A stretch of DNA of 49,882 nucleotides from IMG/VR virus record IMGVR_UViG_3300009548_000502, positions 1 through 49,882 of that record. One strand, given 5' to 3'. The notes under the pieces were generated by a model. It was not told where the DNA came from. It saw only the letters and a list, made by a program, of their open reading frames with translations, and did not search any database. Position 1 is the stretch's first letter. Each line of letters starts with the position of its first letter. Source of the stretch: a virus. This document shows, in pieces, positions 27,270 through 35,999 of this stretch. Both the position numbers and the translations under genes were made by a program.

Positions 27270-28682
27270 ATGGCCAAACTGACGCAAAAAGAAAGAGATG
27301 CGCTTCCGGCGAGCGATTTCGCCGTGCCGGGCAAGCGAGAACTCCCGATGCACAACGAAGAGCACGTGAGGCTCGCCTGGGACATGGTAAATCGGACCAA
27401 GGACCTCACTCCCGAAGAAAAAAAGCGCGCGCGGGAGCGGATACTCGAGAGGGCGAAGAAATTCGGGATCGATACCAGAGAATGGCAGAAGCAGGAAGCA
27501 GGAAGCGGGAAGCAGGAAGCAAAATCCCGGCAATTCGCCGGTGTGCGCTTTGAGGCGATGGCGCTGGAACTGCCCGAAGTATCCGGCCATCCGAACAGGG
27601 CCCCTTTTTCCGGCGTGCTCCTGCGGGTGAACGAACCGAGCGATTATGCGGTCGGAGGCGCGGACGGGCACAGGACCTTTATTCCGAAAGAAGCGGCGGA
27701 AAAGGCATTGCCGAGCCTGCTCGGAATGGGCGTGGATTTTAAGGCCACTCTTGACGGCCACGATCCCAAGAAGAAAATCGGTCTGATTACCGGAGACGAT
27801 ATCGACCGGAACGCGCTCACCATAGAAGGCTTTTTCTACGCGAAGGATTTCCCTGAAGAAGTGGCCCTCATCCGCGAGGAAAAGGACCTGCTCGGATTCA
27901 GCTATGAAGCGGACGTCCGGGTTCGGGACATGGACGAAGATCCCTGGGTAATCGAGGAAATAACATTTACGGGGGCGGCGGTGCTCTACAAGGCCGATGC
28001 CGCATACACGACAACGTCTTTGGCGGCGCAAGCCGAAAAGGAGAGTGCTGAGATGGAAGAGTTGAAAAAGCTCTTGGGAGAACTCGGAAAAAGGCTGGAG
28101 AAGCTGGAAGCAGCGCAGACATCAGCGCAGAGCCAGATTGAGGCCAACAAGGCCATCATGGACAAGGTGCACCCGCATGCCGAGGCGTGCAAGGCCTGCG
28201 CAGAAGCTTGCAGGGCCGAAGGGATCGGGCTGCATGCGACACGCGGTCATGTGGCGGTCCTGCACAAAATTGCGCATCACATGGAAACCGAGGCCGCACA
28301 GGGCCGGATGCCGCATGAACTGCCTTCGAGTGTTTTCCACGATACGAATTGGATGTATGCAATGCAGGCCGGCGCGGAGGGCGAAACCAAAAAGCTGTTC
28401 GAAGGCATCAAGGCCGAGATCGAATCCATCGGGACGCAAATGAAGGACCTCCAGGCGAAGGCTTTTGAGGCTGCCGCAAATCCGGGAAGAAAGACACTCA
28501 CTCCGGAAATCACTGCCCTGCTCAACAAAACCGGCTTGCTCGCCAGCATTGAAAAGGGCGAACTGAATGTCGAGGATGTGGACAGAACGCTCGAAGCAGC
28601 CGGGATTAAGGGACGTGCGGCCATAGAGGCGAAGCTCAAGCTGGCAGCCGGGGGACTTCTGCCGATGGGGAAAGCTGCGTAA
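27270..28682 (+). CDS. Prohead protease fused to scaffold domain
   Basis: 470 residues. Residues 1-68 (KLTQKERDALPASDFAVPGK, PMHNEEHVRLAWDMVNR, RERILERAKKFGI) match the DUF6582-type domain often found at the start of phage head-maturation proteins. A linker EAGSGKQEAKSR is repeat-encoded. The central region LGFSYEADVRVRDM with VIEEITFTGAAVLYKADAAY (about 210-245) fits the prohead protease fold. A long coiled-coil scaffold follows (about 258-300). AGGAG precedes the ATG. It would process and shape the procapsid before capsid maturation. Confidence 0.8.
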   Translation: MAKLTQKERDALPASDFAVPGKRELPMHNEEHVRLAWDMVNRTKDLTPEEKKRARERILERAKKFGIDTREWQKQEAGSGKQEAKSRQFAGVRFEAMALELPEVSGHPNRAPFSGVLLRVNEPSDYAVGGADGHRTFIPKEAAEKALPSLLGMGVDFKATLDGHDPKKKIGLITGDDIDRNALTIEGFFYAKDFPEEVALIREEKDLLGFSYEADVRVRDMDEDPWVIEEITFTGAAVLYKADAAYTTTSLAAQAEKESAEMEELKKLLGELGKRLEKLEAAQTSAQSQIEANKAIMDKVHPHAEACKACAEACRAEGIGLHATRGHVAVLHKIAHHMETEAAQGRMPHELPSSVFHDTNWMYAMQAGAEGETKKLFEGIKAEIESIGTQMKDLQAKAFEAAANPGRKTLTPEITALLNKTGLLASIEKGELNVEDVDRTLEAAGIKGRAAIEAKLKLAAGGLLPMGKAA

Positions 28683-28691
28683 AAAACTCTT

Positions 28692-28846
28692 CACCGCAGA
28701 GACACAGAGAGTATAGAGGCTAGGCAAAAATGATCTCACGCGAAGCCGCGAAGACGCGAAGCAAGGCAAAAGTTGGGCTTTTCGTATTCCCTTCTTCGCG
28801 TCTTCGCGTCTTCGCGTGAAAACTCTTTCTCTGCGCCTCTGTGGTG
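28692..28846. repeat. Nested repeat brackets, reverse nesting order
   Basis: Outer pair is family A (CACCGCAGAGACACAGAG at 28692 and CTGCGCCTCTGTGGTG ending 28846). Inner pair is the GCGAAG family (TCACGCGAAGCCGCGAAGAC at 28736 and TTCGCGTCTTCGCGTGA ending 28819). At 26201-26416 the order is the opposite, with the GCGAAG family outside. Confidence 0.88.
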
Positions 28847-28874
28847 AATAACTGCTTTTAAGGAGGGAAAGGCG

Positions 28875-29900
28875 ATGAATAGAATCACGGCAAAAATGAT
28901 AGCGCTTTCAGGCGACCCTACCCATCTCGGGCTCCAGGCTGCGGCCGACTACCTCGGGACCGGGGCCATCGAGGTCCCGATCTTCGAACGCGAGATCATG
29001 GACATAATCAGGCGGACGAGCATTACGATGCAGCGGTTGGCGTCCGCGCAGTGCCCTGCCACAGGGCACCCGCACAGGTATTTCGAGCAGACGGCGGTTG
29101 CCCAGGCGGCAGCGGTCGATCCACGAAACCTGTCCGCAACTGCTACCGGTCCGACCAGGGTCGAGCGGCCGGCCTTTATCAAGGCTGCGACGGCGCAAAG
29201 CAACCTCAGCCTGTTCGACCGGGATGTTACCGAACAGCAGGGGCAATTTGCCTCTGTTGTTGCTAAAGACGTGGACGATATCATCAGTGCAATCGAAAGG
29301 CTGCGGGCGCAGATGTTCTGGTCCGGAAACGACACCAGCCTGATGACGCCCACGCAGCTCCAGTGGATGGGCGCGCTTGCGCAGATCACGCTGCAGTTCA
29401 CGATCAGTCCTGCCGCATCCATTATCGACGGCCTTAAGAGCCAGGTCGCGTTGATGCTGGCTAACCAGTTGTATAAGCCTAAGCCAAGCGCCATCTATGT
29501 GAACCCTGTACTGGGCGACTACATCGACCAGGAATTGAAGGCCGCAAAACTCGAATTGAAACCCGTTGAAGTAGTGGCCGGTGTAACGGTTGGGGGGCTT
29601 TCGACCCAGGCGGGAGTGCTGCCGATCATCGGCGACGCCTTCATGCCTACCGATGCAGGGGCAGCTTACGGGTTCGGCGCGCCTCCGGGTGGGAACCAGA
29701 ATTATTACGCCGCGATCCTGTCTGAGGATGACATCGAAATTCCGGTCATCTCCGGCAAGGAATTCAATCCCAATCCGAGGCTGTTCCAGTTGGGATTGGT
29801 GGGCAACCTGGCCGGGCAGTTCGTCGGCGTGAAGTTCGATACTTTGGTCGTTAAGGGCGCAGCTTACGCGCACAGTGTCGGGGTGGTGCAGAGGCCGTAA
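28875..29900 (+). CDS. Major capsid protein
   Basis: 341 residues, the expected size for an HK97-fold capsid protein. Early residues IEVPIFEREIMDIIRRTSIT fit the N-arm. PRNLSATATGPTRVERPAF, AIERLRAQMFWSGND and SIIDGLKSQVALMLANQLYK (about 185-205) match the spine-helix region, and IYVNPVLGDYIDQEL the P-domain. It follows the protease-scaffold gene, the normal order. Phage capsid protein; the fold is inferred, not shown by a search. Confidence 0.82.
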   Translation: MNRITAKMIALSGDPTHLGLQAAADYLGTGAIEVPIFEREIMDIIRRTSITMQRLASAQCPATGHPHRYFEQTAVAQAAAVDPRNLSATATGPTRVERPAFIKAATAQSNLSLFDRDVTEQQGQFASVVAKDVDDIISAIERLRAQMFWSGNDTSLMTPTQLQWMGALAQITLQFTISPAASIIDGLKSQVALMLANQLYKPKPSAIYVNPVLGDYIDQELKAAKLELKPVEVVAGVTVGGLSTQAGVLPIIGDAFMPTDAGAAYGFGAPPGGNQNYYAAILSEDDIEIPVISGKEFNPNPRLFQLGLVGNLAGQFVGVKFDTLVVKGAAYAHSVGVVQRP

Positions 29901-29908
29901 GGGCGAAT

Positions 29909-30044
29909 CACCACGAAGGGCACGAAGGGCACGAAGGGCACAAAGGGTAAAGAGAAAAGATCTCTTGGACAAGGAATAGATTTCTGCAGATTTCTTTTCT
30001 TTTCCACAAGTTTCTTCTTCATGTTCTTCGTGGTCTTCGTGGTG
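29909..30044. repeat. Repeat bracket, CACCACGAAGG family
   Basis: 5' arm CACCACGAAGGGCACGAAGG with two further units; 3' arm CATGTTCTTCGTGGTCTTCG then TGGTG. The next gene uses a TTG start 16 bases on. Confidence 0.85.
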
Positions 30045-30060
30045 AGAATGGGGTTTCGAG

Positions 30061-30981
30061 TTGGCTTCGATTTACCTGCAAGCGCAGGACTATGCCACGT
30101 TCGGCGTGGCAAATACAACGGCGCCCCAGGTGTACCAGGCGTCCGCCATGCTGGACAGCGCCTATTTGAGGAGGCCCGAAGGGCTTATCTGGGCGCCCGA
30201 CGGCGCCGGGCAGCCGTCCTGGATGCAGGCGCTTTCTGCGGAGTTTTCCCTTGCAAGCGTGGGAGCAATAGTGCCCGGAGCAAATGTCGTTGTACAGGTC
30301 ACGGGGCCTCTGCTTATGCTCCAGGTAGGGGACGTGCTCATCCTGGACAGGGCAAATCCGGCGGCGGCCGAGGCTTGCATTGTCGTATCGATAACCGGAA
30401 CGCCTCCGGGTCAGCTCAGCCTAACTCTACGGAATGTAATGTTTTCGCACGGGGCAAATTGCACGATGGAGAGCGGCCTGGTCATCACCGAGCAGAAATA
30501 TATGCCGAAGGACCGGCCGCTTACGATCCTGTCCCGGACGCCGGTAGTGCGCGTCATTGGCGGCACGGGCAGGTACGGTTACGGGCGGCGCGGAGATGCG
30601 GGGAACTATAACGTCGATGATTTCAACCTGCTCGCGGCCTTGAGCAAGTTCGGCGGACCGCCCGCCTGGGAAATATGGGATCCGGCGACGTGCGGGGTCG
30701 ACCGGGCGACCGGGCAGATCTGGATCCCGGCCGGGATAATGATTGCGTATTATTCCGAGACCAAGATCCGGTACATATCCGGATTCACGTATGCGAACCT
30801 TCCGGACGGCGTTAAGCTGGGTACGGCCCAGCTTATAACGGCCCTGCAGATGAATCCCATGTACGGGGCGGTAAAAAGCAGCCGGACCGGAGAGACGTCC
30901 ATCCAAAACTTCGTTGCATCGAATTTAAGCGAGGACGTGAAGGCAATGCTGAGGCCGTGGGTGGTAATGCCGCTGGGATAA
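30061..30981 (+). CDS. Head structural / head-tail connector protein
   Basis: 306 residues starting with TTG, because GGGG lies 7 bases upstream and no ATG exists in frame nearby. Contains a beta-rich segment (VVVQVTGPLLMLQVGDVLIL) and a helical C-terminus (NFVASNLSEDVKAMLRPWVV). WEIWDPATCGVDRATGQIWI and IAYYSETKIRYISGFTYANL are characteristic phrases. It follows the capsid gene, so a connector or neck protein is likely. No exact family is assigned. Confidence 0.6.
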   Translation: MASIYLQAQDYATFGVANTTAPQVYQASAMLDSAYLRRPEGLIWAPDGAGQPSWMQALSAEFSLASVGAIVPGANVVVQVTGPLLMLQVGDVLILDRANPAAAEACIVVSITGTPPGQLSLTLRNVMFSHGANCTMESGLVITEQKYMPKDRPLTILSRTPVVRVIGGTGRYGYGRRGDAGNYNVDDFNLLAALSKFGGPPAWEIWDPATCGVDRATGQIWIPAGIMIAYYSETKIRYISGFTYANLPDGVKLGTAQLITALQMNPMYGAVKSSRTGETSIQNFVASNLSEDVKAMLRPWVVMPLG

Positions 30982-30988
30982 AGTATTC

Positions 30989-31101
30989 ACCACGAAGCGC
31001 ACGAAGAGCACAGAGAAGATCAACGGGAAGCAAATGCAAAAGATTTTTGTCTTCAGCCAAGCCAGTTTCTTTTCTCCGTGTCCTCTGTGCCTCTGTGGTG
31101 A
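30989..31101. repeat. Repeat bracket, mixed families
   Basis: 5' arm CACCACGAAGCGCACGAAGA (CACCACGAAGG family) and 3' arm TCCTCTGTGCCTCTGTGGTG (family A), just before GAAAGGG and the next ATG. Confidence 0.8.
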
Positions 31102-31110
31102 AAGGGTCCT

Positions 31111-31461
31111 ATGAGCTTTTTATACGACCGGACGATCAGCATAACGCGCGCTACAGCGCAGACCGGGGCCGGGCTGCAAGGATATGGAGGCGACGTGGAG
31201 GCCTCCGAGACGGTGATCGTTTCGGAGATCGCGGCCGGGATACAGCCAAGGAGAATAGGACAAAAGAACGACCCGAATTTGCCCCTGGACGTGACAAAGG
31301 CCCAATGGAGCATCTATTTCCGGCTTGCTCCCGGATTCGACGCGACGACGGTCCAGGACCGGGATTTTGTGACAGACGATCTTGGCAGAAGATTCCAGGT
31401 AGTTTCGGCATATCCGAATCCATTCGGGTTCATGCTACATTGCGTGAGGATGGAAGCCTAA
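31111..31461 (+). CDS. Head closure / head-tail adaptor protein
   Basis: 116 residues, a compact beta-barrel layout typical of head-closure proteins: YDRTISITRATAQTGAG, QPRRIGQKNDPNLPLDV, IYFRLAPGFDATTVQDRDF and FQVVSAYPNPFGFMLHCV. GAAAGGG precedes the ATG. It lies between head genes and the tail-completion gene. Role: seals the portal and connects the tail. Confidence 0.72.
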   Translation: MSFLYDRTISITRATAQTGAGLQGYGGDVEASETVIVSEIAAGIQPRRIGQKNDPNLPLDVTKAQWSIYFRLAPGFDATTVQDRDFVTDDLGRRFQVVSAYPNPFGFMLHCVRMEA

Positions 31462-31514
31462 GGGAGAGGACTGAGTTGCTCAGGACTGAGGACTGAGTGG
31501 AAAAGATAAGAGAG

Positions 31515-31640
31515 ATGGAACTTTTAGCAGTTTTTATAGCACTTTTCGTAATCTGGCTTTTGGCTGAAAACAAAAGCATTCACCACAGAGGCACAGAGGA
31601 CACAGAGGAAGGGCAAAAAATAAGGACCGCGGGGAAGTGA
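31515..31640 (+). CDS. 41-residue membrane peptide with repeat tail
   Basis: MELLAVFIALFVIWLLA is a full transmembrane helix, followed by ENKSIHHRGTEDTEEGQ, which is encoded by a 5' arm of repeat family A, and ends inside repeat B. GATAAGAGAG precedes the ATG. It lies between GGACTGAGGAC repeats and the A-B-C repeat block. May be an expressed small membrane protein or a chance frame. Confidence 0.4.
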   Translation: MELLAVFIALFVIWLLAENKSIHHRGTEDTEEGQKIRTAGK

Positions 31641-31828
31641 CTTCCCCGCACCCCGCAGGGCCGGCGCACGTGCTATAGCACGTGGCCGGGCAGCCGGCGA
31701 AGCGCATAAAGATTTTTTCGCGCGTCCTCACAAAAGATCGGACGCGAACTTGAAGTATTTAACATGGGTTGAAATGTTCAACGCGAATCCGAAAGAAGTG
31801 AGGGTTCCTTCGTGATCTTCGTGGTGAG
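31575..31828 (+). repeat. Repeat block A - B - C - CTTCGTGGTG arm (copies B4, C5)
   Basis: A 5' arm at 31580-31609 (CACCACAGAGGCACAGAGGA), uninterrupted B at 31627-31710, C at 31722-31807, then CTTCGTGATCTTCGTGGTGA at 31809-31828 and a GAGAAGGG ribosome site. With 31515-31640 this fills the 378-base gap between genes. Confidence 0.88.
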
Positions 31829-31839
31829 AAGGGTTTTGA

Positions 31840-32706
31840 ATGGCTGATCTTTCCGATGTCATGAACGTGCTGGCCCAAACGGTTGAGGCGGCGCTTTATC
31901 CGGGCGGCGTATCGGGTCCTACGGCGCCGAGCGTTGCCGGACCTATCGTACCAGTTTATCCCGGCTGGCCGAATCCGCAGCAACTCGATAAGGATTTGCC
32001 GCAAGGCTTAAAGCCGGGGGATTCGCGCACACCGATCGTGCATGTGAACATCTATCCGTGGAAAGCGGACAGAAATACCACCAGGTACATGGAGACCTGG
32101 CAGGTTCAGGCGGCGCCGGCGCCGACGATCACGGCGGCCATAAACGGCGTCACGGTCACTCTCGGCGGCACTCCCGGGCCGGGACAAAATATTGCCATCC
32201 TCGCAAACGGGCTGGCGTTCGTTTATCAGACCGTCTCCGGCGATACGCTTTTGAGCGCAGCAGCGGCCCTGGCGGCGCTCATAAATGCAGTAATTCCAGG
32301 GACCACGTCGAGCGGCGCACAGATAATCCTGCCGGCGACCGCGCGGATCGCGGCGGCGAGGGTCGGGGGTTCCGGCGTTGCGGCGAAAGGGATCCGGAAC
32401 CAGGAACGCATATTCATGGCCGGGATATGGGCCGGAAGTCCGGCGCTGAGAGACGCCGTGGCCAAAGTGGTCGACCCGGCGATCTCGACTCCCAGGTTCC
32501 TTACCCTTCCGGACGGATATGCGGCGCGGATCATCTATCATGGGTCGGCGCTGAACGATTCCGAGCAGAAGATGGGAATTTACCGGCGCGATCTGCTCTA
32601 CAGCGTCGATTATGCGACCACGATTACCGAGGAAGAATGGGAAGTCGTGGTTGTGCAGCAAAATATCACGCCGGCGAATGCGCCGGAGACGAGCGTTTAT
32701 GCATGA
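31840..32706 (+). CDS. Head-tail joining / tail terminator-like protein
   Basis: 288 residues. An N-terminal helical segment (ADLSDVMNVLAQTVEAALYP), a beta-rich middle (TWQVQAAPAPTITAAINGVT, GPGQNIAILANGLAFVYQTV) and a C-terminal part that looks like a neck/terminator domain (LYSVDYATTITEEEWEVVVV). It precedes the sheath gene. Assigned to tail completion by order; no strict family. Confidence 0.6.
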   Translation: MADLSDVMNVLAQTVEAALYPGGVSGPTAPSVAGPIVPVYPGWPNPQQLDKDLPQGLKPGDSRTPIVHVNIYPWKADRNTTRYMETWQVQAAPAPTITAAINGVTVTLGGTPGPGQNIAILANGLAFVYQTVSGDTLLSAAAALAALINAVIPGTTSSGAQIILPATARIAAARVGGSGVAAKGIRNQERIFMAGIWAGSPALRDAVAKVVDPAISTPRFLTLPDGYAARIIYHGSALNDSEQKMGIYRRDLLYSVDYATTITEEEWEVVVVQQNITPANAPETSVYA

Positions 32707-32715
32707 AAAGCATTT

Positions 32716-32797
32716 CACCACGAAGCACGAAGGGGACACTAAGGAAAAGATTTATTTATACAAAAAGCCCTTCTTCATGATCTTCGTGCTCGTGGTG
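32716..32797. repeat. Repeat bracket, CACCACGAAGG family
   Basis: 5' arm CACCACGAAGCACGAAGGGG and 3' arm ATCTTCGTGCTCGTGGTG, with GAAAGG directly following as the ribosome site of the next gene. Confidence 0.83.
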
Positions 32798-32813
32798 GGA
32801 AAGGTTTTGGCCT

Positions 32814-32999
32814 ATGTCAACTTACATTGTGACCAGTCCATTCACTTCGGTGTCGGGGGCCCACCAGGTCGGCGCCATGATTACGAACGCCGTGGAAATA
32901 GCGGCCATATTGGACGATGACGACGCGGCCTTTGTGGTTCACGGGGCCGATCCGAGCCCGACGCTTACGATTTTGACCGCTATAGGGATGGTGGGATGA
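32814..32999 (+). CDS. Small tail-region protein
   Basis: 61 residues. YIVTSPFTSVSGAHQVGAMI and IAAILDDDDAAFVVHGAD suggest a small beta-rich domain. Placed immediately before the sheath gene, where Mu-like phages also keep a short protein of unknown function. GAAAGG precedes the ATG. Confidence 0.5.
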   Translation: MSTYIVTSPFTSVSGAHQVGAMITNAVEIAAILDDDDAAFVVHGADPSPTLTILTAIGMVG

Positions 33000-33003
33000 A
33001 ATC

Positions 33004-33075
33004 AATAAACAAATTCAGGAATTGAGGGATTGAAGAATTGAGGAATTGAATTCCTAAATCCCTAAATCCCTAAAT
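33004..33075. repeat. Repeat bracket, AATTGAGG family
   Basis: 5' arm ATTGAGGGATTGAAGAATTG and 3' arm CCTAAATCCCTAAATCCCTA fill the gap. AGGAGGG follows, ahead of the sheath ATG. Confidence 0.8.
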
Positions 33076-33088
33076 TCAGGAGGGCAAC

Positions 33089-34636
33089 ATGCCTGTAGTT
33101 CAGCAGGGACAAATCAATTTAACGGCGCTTATCGTGCCCGACGTGTACGTGCAGATCATTCCGCCGAGCAATTACCTCATAAACGGTCTGCCGACGAACA
33201 TCCTGGGCGTTGTGGGAACTGCGGCCTGGGGGCCGGTCAATTCGCCCACGATCATCGGAGACATGTGGCAGTACGCGCAGCTTTTCGGGCAGATCCAGGC
33301 GCGCAAGTACGACATGGGTACGGCCGTTGCCGGGGCGGTCCTTCAGGGGGCGAGCAATTTCAGGTGCGTGCGCGTTACGGACGGCACGGACCTGGCGGCG
33401 AATACGACCATCCAATCCACCTGCCTCACGGTGACATCGAAATATACCGGGAGCCTCGGAAGCGGCCTCCAGGTCACCATCGCGGCGGGGTCCGCCGCCA
33501 ATAGCTGGAGGGCCACGGTTTCCATGCCGGGCGTCATGCCCGAAGTCTTTGACAACCTGGCCGCCGGGCTCGGCGGAAATGCGGTCTGGCTTGCCATCGC
33601 AAGCGCCATAAATAACGGCATATCGGGTCTTCGGGGTCCGAGCCAGCTCATCGTGGCGAGCGCCGGGGCCGGGACTGCCGCACCTTCGCCGGGGACAGTC
33701 ACTCTTTCCGGAGGAACGGACGGCGCATCGGGAGTTACGGCGAACACCCTTCTCGGCCAGGACACCATCCCGAGGCAGGGCATGTACGCTCTCAGAAATA
33801 CCGGGGCATCGGTCGGGATGCTCGCCGACTGCGATACTTCGGCCACGTGGACAACGCAGGTAGCCTTCGGACTAAGCGAAGGCGTCTATATGATCATGGT
33901 CGGGCCTGCCGGGGACACGATCAGTAATGCCACGGCGACGAAGGCCTCAGCCGGCATCGATTCCTACACGGCTAAACTCCTGTTTGGCGACTGGATCTAT
34001 TTCAACGATACGGTCAACAACCTGGTGCGGCTCATCTCGCCGCAGGGGTTTATAGCGGGGCTTCTCTCGAACCTCTCCCCGCAGAATTCGACCTTGAATA
34101 AGCAGCTCTACGGGATCGTCGGGACCCAGAAGAGCATGCAGAACCAGGTTTACTCCGCTGCCGACTTGCAGGCCCTGGGCCAGGCGGGGATCGACCTGAT
34201 TTGCAACCCGGTGCCCGGCGGCAATTATTTCGGGGCCCGGTTCGGCTGGAACACGTCGAGCAACCAGGTCATTCACGGCGACAACTATACGCGCATGACG
34301 AACTACATCGCCTACACGCTCAACGCCGGCATGGGCTATTACGTGGGCAAGACGCAGAGCCTCGATCTGCAACGGCAAGCAGCCGCGACTCTCACTGCCT
34401 TTCTCATGAACTTATGGACCATCAACCCGCCCATGATCGGGAACAGCCTCGGCACGATACCTTTTTCGGTCGAATGCGACGCGGGCAACAACCCGCAGAA
34501 CATGGTGGCCCTGGGATACATGACGGCCTCCGTGATGGTCACATACCTGTCCATAGTGGAGAAGTTCATCATAAACCTGGAAGGCGGCCAGAGCGTACAG
34601 GTGAACAAGGTCAGCACGCAGATCGCGCCGCAATAG
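33089..34636 (+). CDS. Tail sheath protein
   Basis: 515 residues, the contractile sheath. Typical sheath features: PDVYVQIIPPSNYLINGLPT and VGTAAWGPVNSP early, a variable beta-rich insertion, and the conserved C-terminal domain LDLQRQAAATLTAFLMNLWT with MVTYLSIVEKFIINLEGGQS. AGGAGGG precedes the ATG. Downstream lies the tube gene, the usual sheath-tube order of myoviruses. It contracts to drive the tube through the envelope. Confidence 0.9.
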   Translation: MPVVQQGQINLTALIVPDVYVQIIPPSNYLINGLPTNILGVVGTAAWGPVNSPTIIGDMWQYAQLFGQIQARKYDMGTAVAGAVLQGASNFRCVRVTDGTDLAANTTIQSTCLTVTSKYTGSLGSGLQVTIAAGSAANSWRATVSMPGVMPEVFDNLAAGLGGNAVWLAIASAINNGISGLRGPSQLIVASAGAGTAAPSPGTVTLSGGTDGASGVTANTLLGQDTIPRQGMYALRNTGASVGMLADCDTSATWTTQVAFGLSEGVYMIMVGPAGDTISNATATKASAGIDSYTAKLLFGDWIYFNDTVNNLVRLISPQGFIAGLLSNLSPQNSTLNKQLYGIVGTQKSMQNQVYSAADLQALGQAGIDLICNPVPGGNYFGARFGWNTSSNQVIHGDNYTRMTNYIAYTLNAGMGYYVGKTQSLDLQRQAAATLTAFLMNLWTINPPMIGNSLGTIPFSVECDAGNNPQNMVALGYMTASVMVTYLSIVEKFIINLEGGQSVQVNKVSTQIAPQ

Positions 34637-34644
34637 GGGCGAAT

Positions 34645-34712
34645 TGAGGGATTAAGGAATTGAGGGATTGAAGAATTGAATTCCTAAATTCCTAAATTCT
34701 TAAATTCCTAAA
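34645..34712. repeat. Repeat bracket, AATTGAGG family
   Basis: 5' arm TTGAGGGATTAAGGAATTGA and 3' arm CCTAAATTCCTAAATTCTTA, followed by AGGAG and the tube ATG. Confidence 0.8.
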
Positions 34713-34728
34713 TTTTCAGGAGAATAAA

Positions 34729-35160
34729 ATGCCGATCAATAATTTCAGTGTAGGGCGGGACGTCAGCCTGGTTATCCAGACGCCGGGAGGTCCGCTGATC
34801 TCGAGTCTCGTTACTCATTTTTCGTCCAAGGCCGACATGACGGAAATAAAGGTCAAAGGCCTGGACGGCATAACGAGGCACGTGCGCTTTTTCGACGGCT
34901 GGAGCGGCAAGTTCGAATACGAGCGCCAGGACAGCGTATTGGATGATTATTTCGCGCAACTCGAGGCGAACTATTACCTCGGGGTCCCGGAGCAGCCGTG
35001 CATGATCCAGGAGACAATCCAGAACCCCAACGGGAGCATTGTCCAATATGTATATCCCGGCGTCTTGCTCAAATACGACAACGCCGGCTCCTGGGAAGGC
35101 GACAAAACGGTCAAGCTGGACATAAGCTGGGTGGCGATCAGGCGGCTTAAGACGGCGTAA
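34729..35160 (+). CDS. Tail tube protein
   Basis: 143 residues, a normal tube size. Characteristic tube beta-barrel pattern: GRDVSLVIQTPGGPLISSLV, IKVKGLDGITRHVRFFDGW, GKFEYERQD and YPGVLLKYDNAGSWEGDKTV. It lies next to the sheath gene. AGGAG 7 bases before the ATG. Forms the inner tube of the tail. Confidence 0.87.
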   Translation: MPINNFSVGRDVSLVIQTPGGPLISSLVTHFSSKADMTEIKVKGLDGITRHVRFFDGWSGKFEYERQDSVLDDYFAQLEANYYLGVPEQPCMIQETIQNPNGSIVQYVYPGVLLKYDNAGSWEGDKTVKLDISWVAIRRLKTA

Positions 35161-35164
35161 AGAG

Positions 35165-35203
35165 CAGGACTGAGGACTGAGGACTGAGGACTGAGCGGAG
35201 GGG
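35165..35203 (+). repeat. GGACTGAGGAC tandem repeat
   Basis: GGACTGAGGACTGAGGACTG plus one more unit directly after the tube stop. The terminal GCGGAGGGG is the ribosome binding site of the next gene. Confidence 0.8.
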
Positions 35204-35205
35204 AA

Positions 35206-35601
35206 ATGCCTTGGGCATGCAGGCTGATTGAATGGCGGAAGGGGATGATTGGAATGGATCTCCGGATCGGGGATATGTGGTTTCATTCTGAGCTGTTCCG
35301 AGACGCGGCCGGCTATCTCGATTGGCCGTTCATGATGTCGAAATCGCCCAGGCTTTCCGATTTTTACAAGCAACACAATACCCGCCGCGAACCGGTTCTG
35401 GTCTGGATGCCATGCAAAGAAGTCTTTTGCGTGGATGGCATGTGCTGGAATCATGACAGGGTTTTTTATGAAGGTTGGGAAGTGACAGGAGAACCGCCAT
35501 TAATCACGGTATCTCCGAGCATCAATATCCTTGGGGCATATCACGGATGGATCCGGGACGGAATAATCAGCGATGATTGTGAAGGGAGAACCTACGAATG
35601 A
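35206..35601 (+). CDS. Hypothetical protein, DUF6527-like
   Basis: 131 residues. Contains CRLIEWR at the start and SINILGAYHGWIRDGIISDD near the end, a pattern I associate with the DUF6527 family (xHxWIRxG). No known activity. It overlaps the next gene by ATGA. GGAGGGG is very close to the ATG. Its presence between tube and chaperone genes is not typical of model phages; probably accessory. Confidence 0.5.
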   Translation: MPWACRLIEWRKGMIGMDLRIGDMWFHSELFRDAAGYLDWPFMMSKSPRLSDFYKQHNTRREPVLVWMPCKEVFCVDGMCWNHDRVFYEGWEVTGEPPLITVSPSINILGAYHGWIRDGIISDDCEGRTYE

Positions 35602-35999
35602 AAGTCACAATGCACGATACGGGAACGGCGCCGGTGGAGGAAGAGAAAACCACGGTCATCAAGCCTTCGGGCGATACGGAGTTAATAACCGACGACCTGG
35701 GCCGGAAGATCCGGACGCGGATCCCTGATATCCTGGAGGAATATGAACTCATGGCCGCGATCGGCGGGAACGAAGCCGGGAACCCGGCGACGTCCTCGAT
35801 GGCCCGGATGACCTTATACGTGGCGCAGATAGATGATGTGATAATTGTGGTGCCCAGGACCAGGCCGCAGATGCGCGTGGTCTTAAAGCAGCTCGGCAAT
35901 GAAGGCATAAAGGCGCTCATGCCGGTTGCCGTGAAACACCAGGCGAAATTTTCCATCGACGAGGAATTACTAAAAAACTACTCCGGGACGACCGCGTAA
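35598..35999 (+). CDS. Tail assembly chaperone, short form
   Basis: 133 residues, located between tube and tape measure genes. Helical, with acidic N-terminus (KVTMHDTGTAPVEEEKTTVI) and RMTLYVAQIDDVIIVVPRTR. The C-terminus DEELLKNYSGTTA contains the slippery codons. This matches the G part of the G/GT chaperone pair of long-tailed phages, which coat the tape measure during tail assembly. A frameshifted longer product is predicted (separate entry). Confidence 0.75.
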   Translation: MKVTMHDTGTAPVEEEKTTVIKPSGDTELITDDLGRKIRTRIPDILEEYELMAAIGGNEAGNPATSSMARMTLYVAQIDDVIIVVPRTRPQMRVVLKQLGNEGIKALMPVAVKHQAKFSIDEELLKNYSGTTA

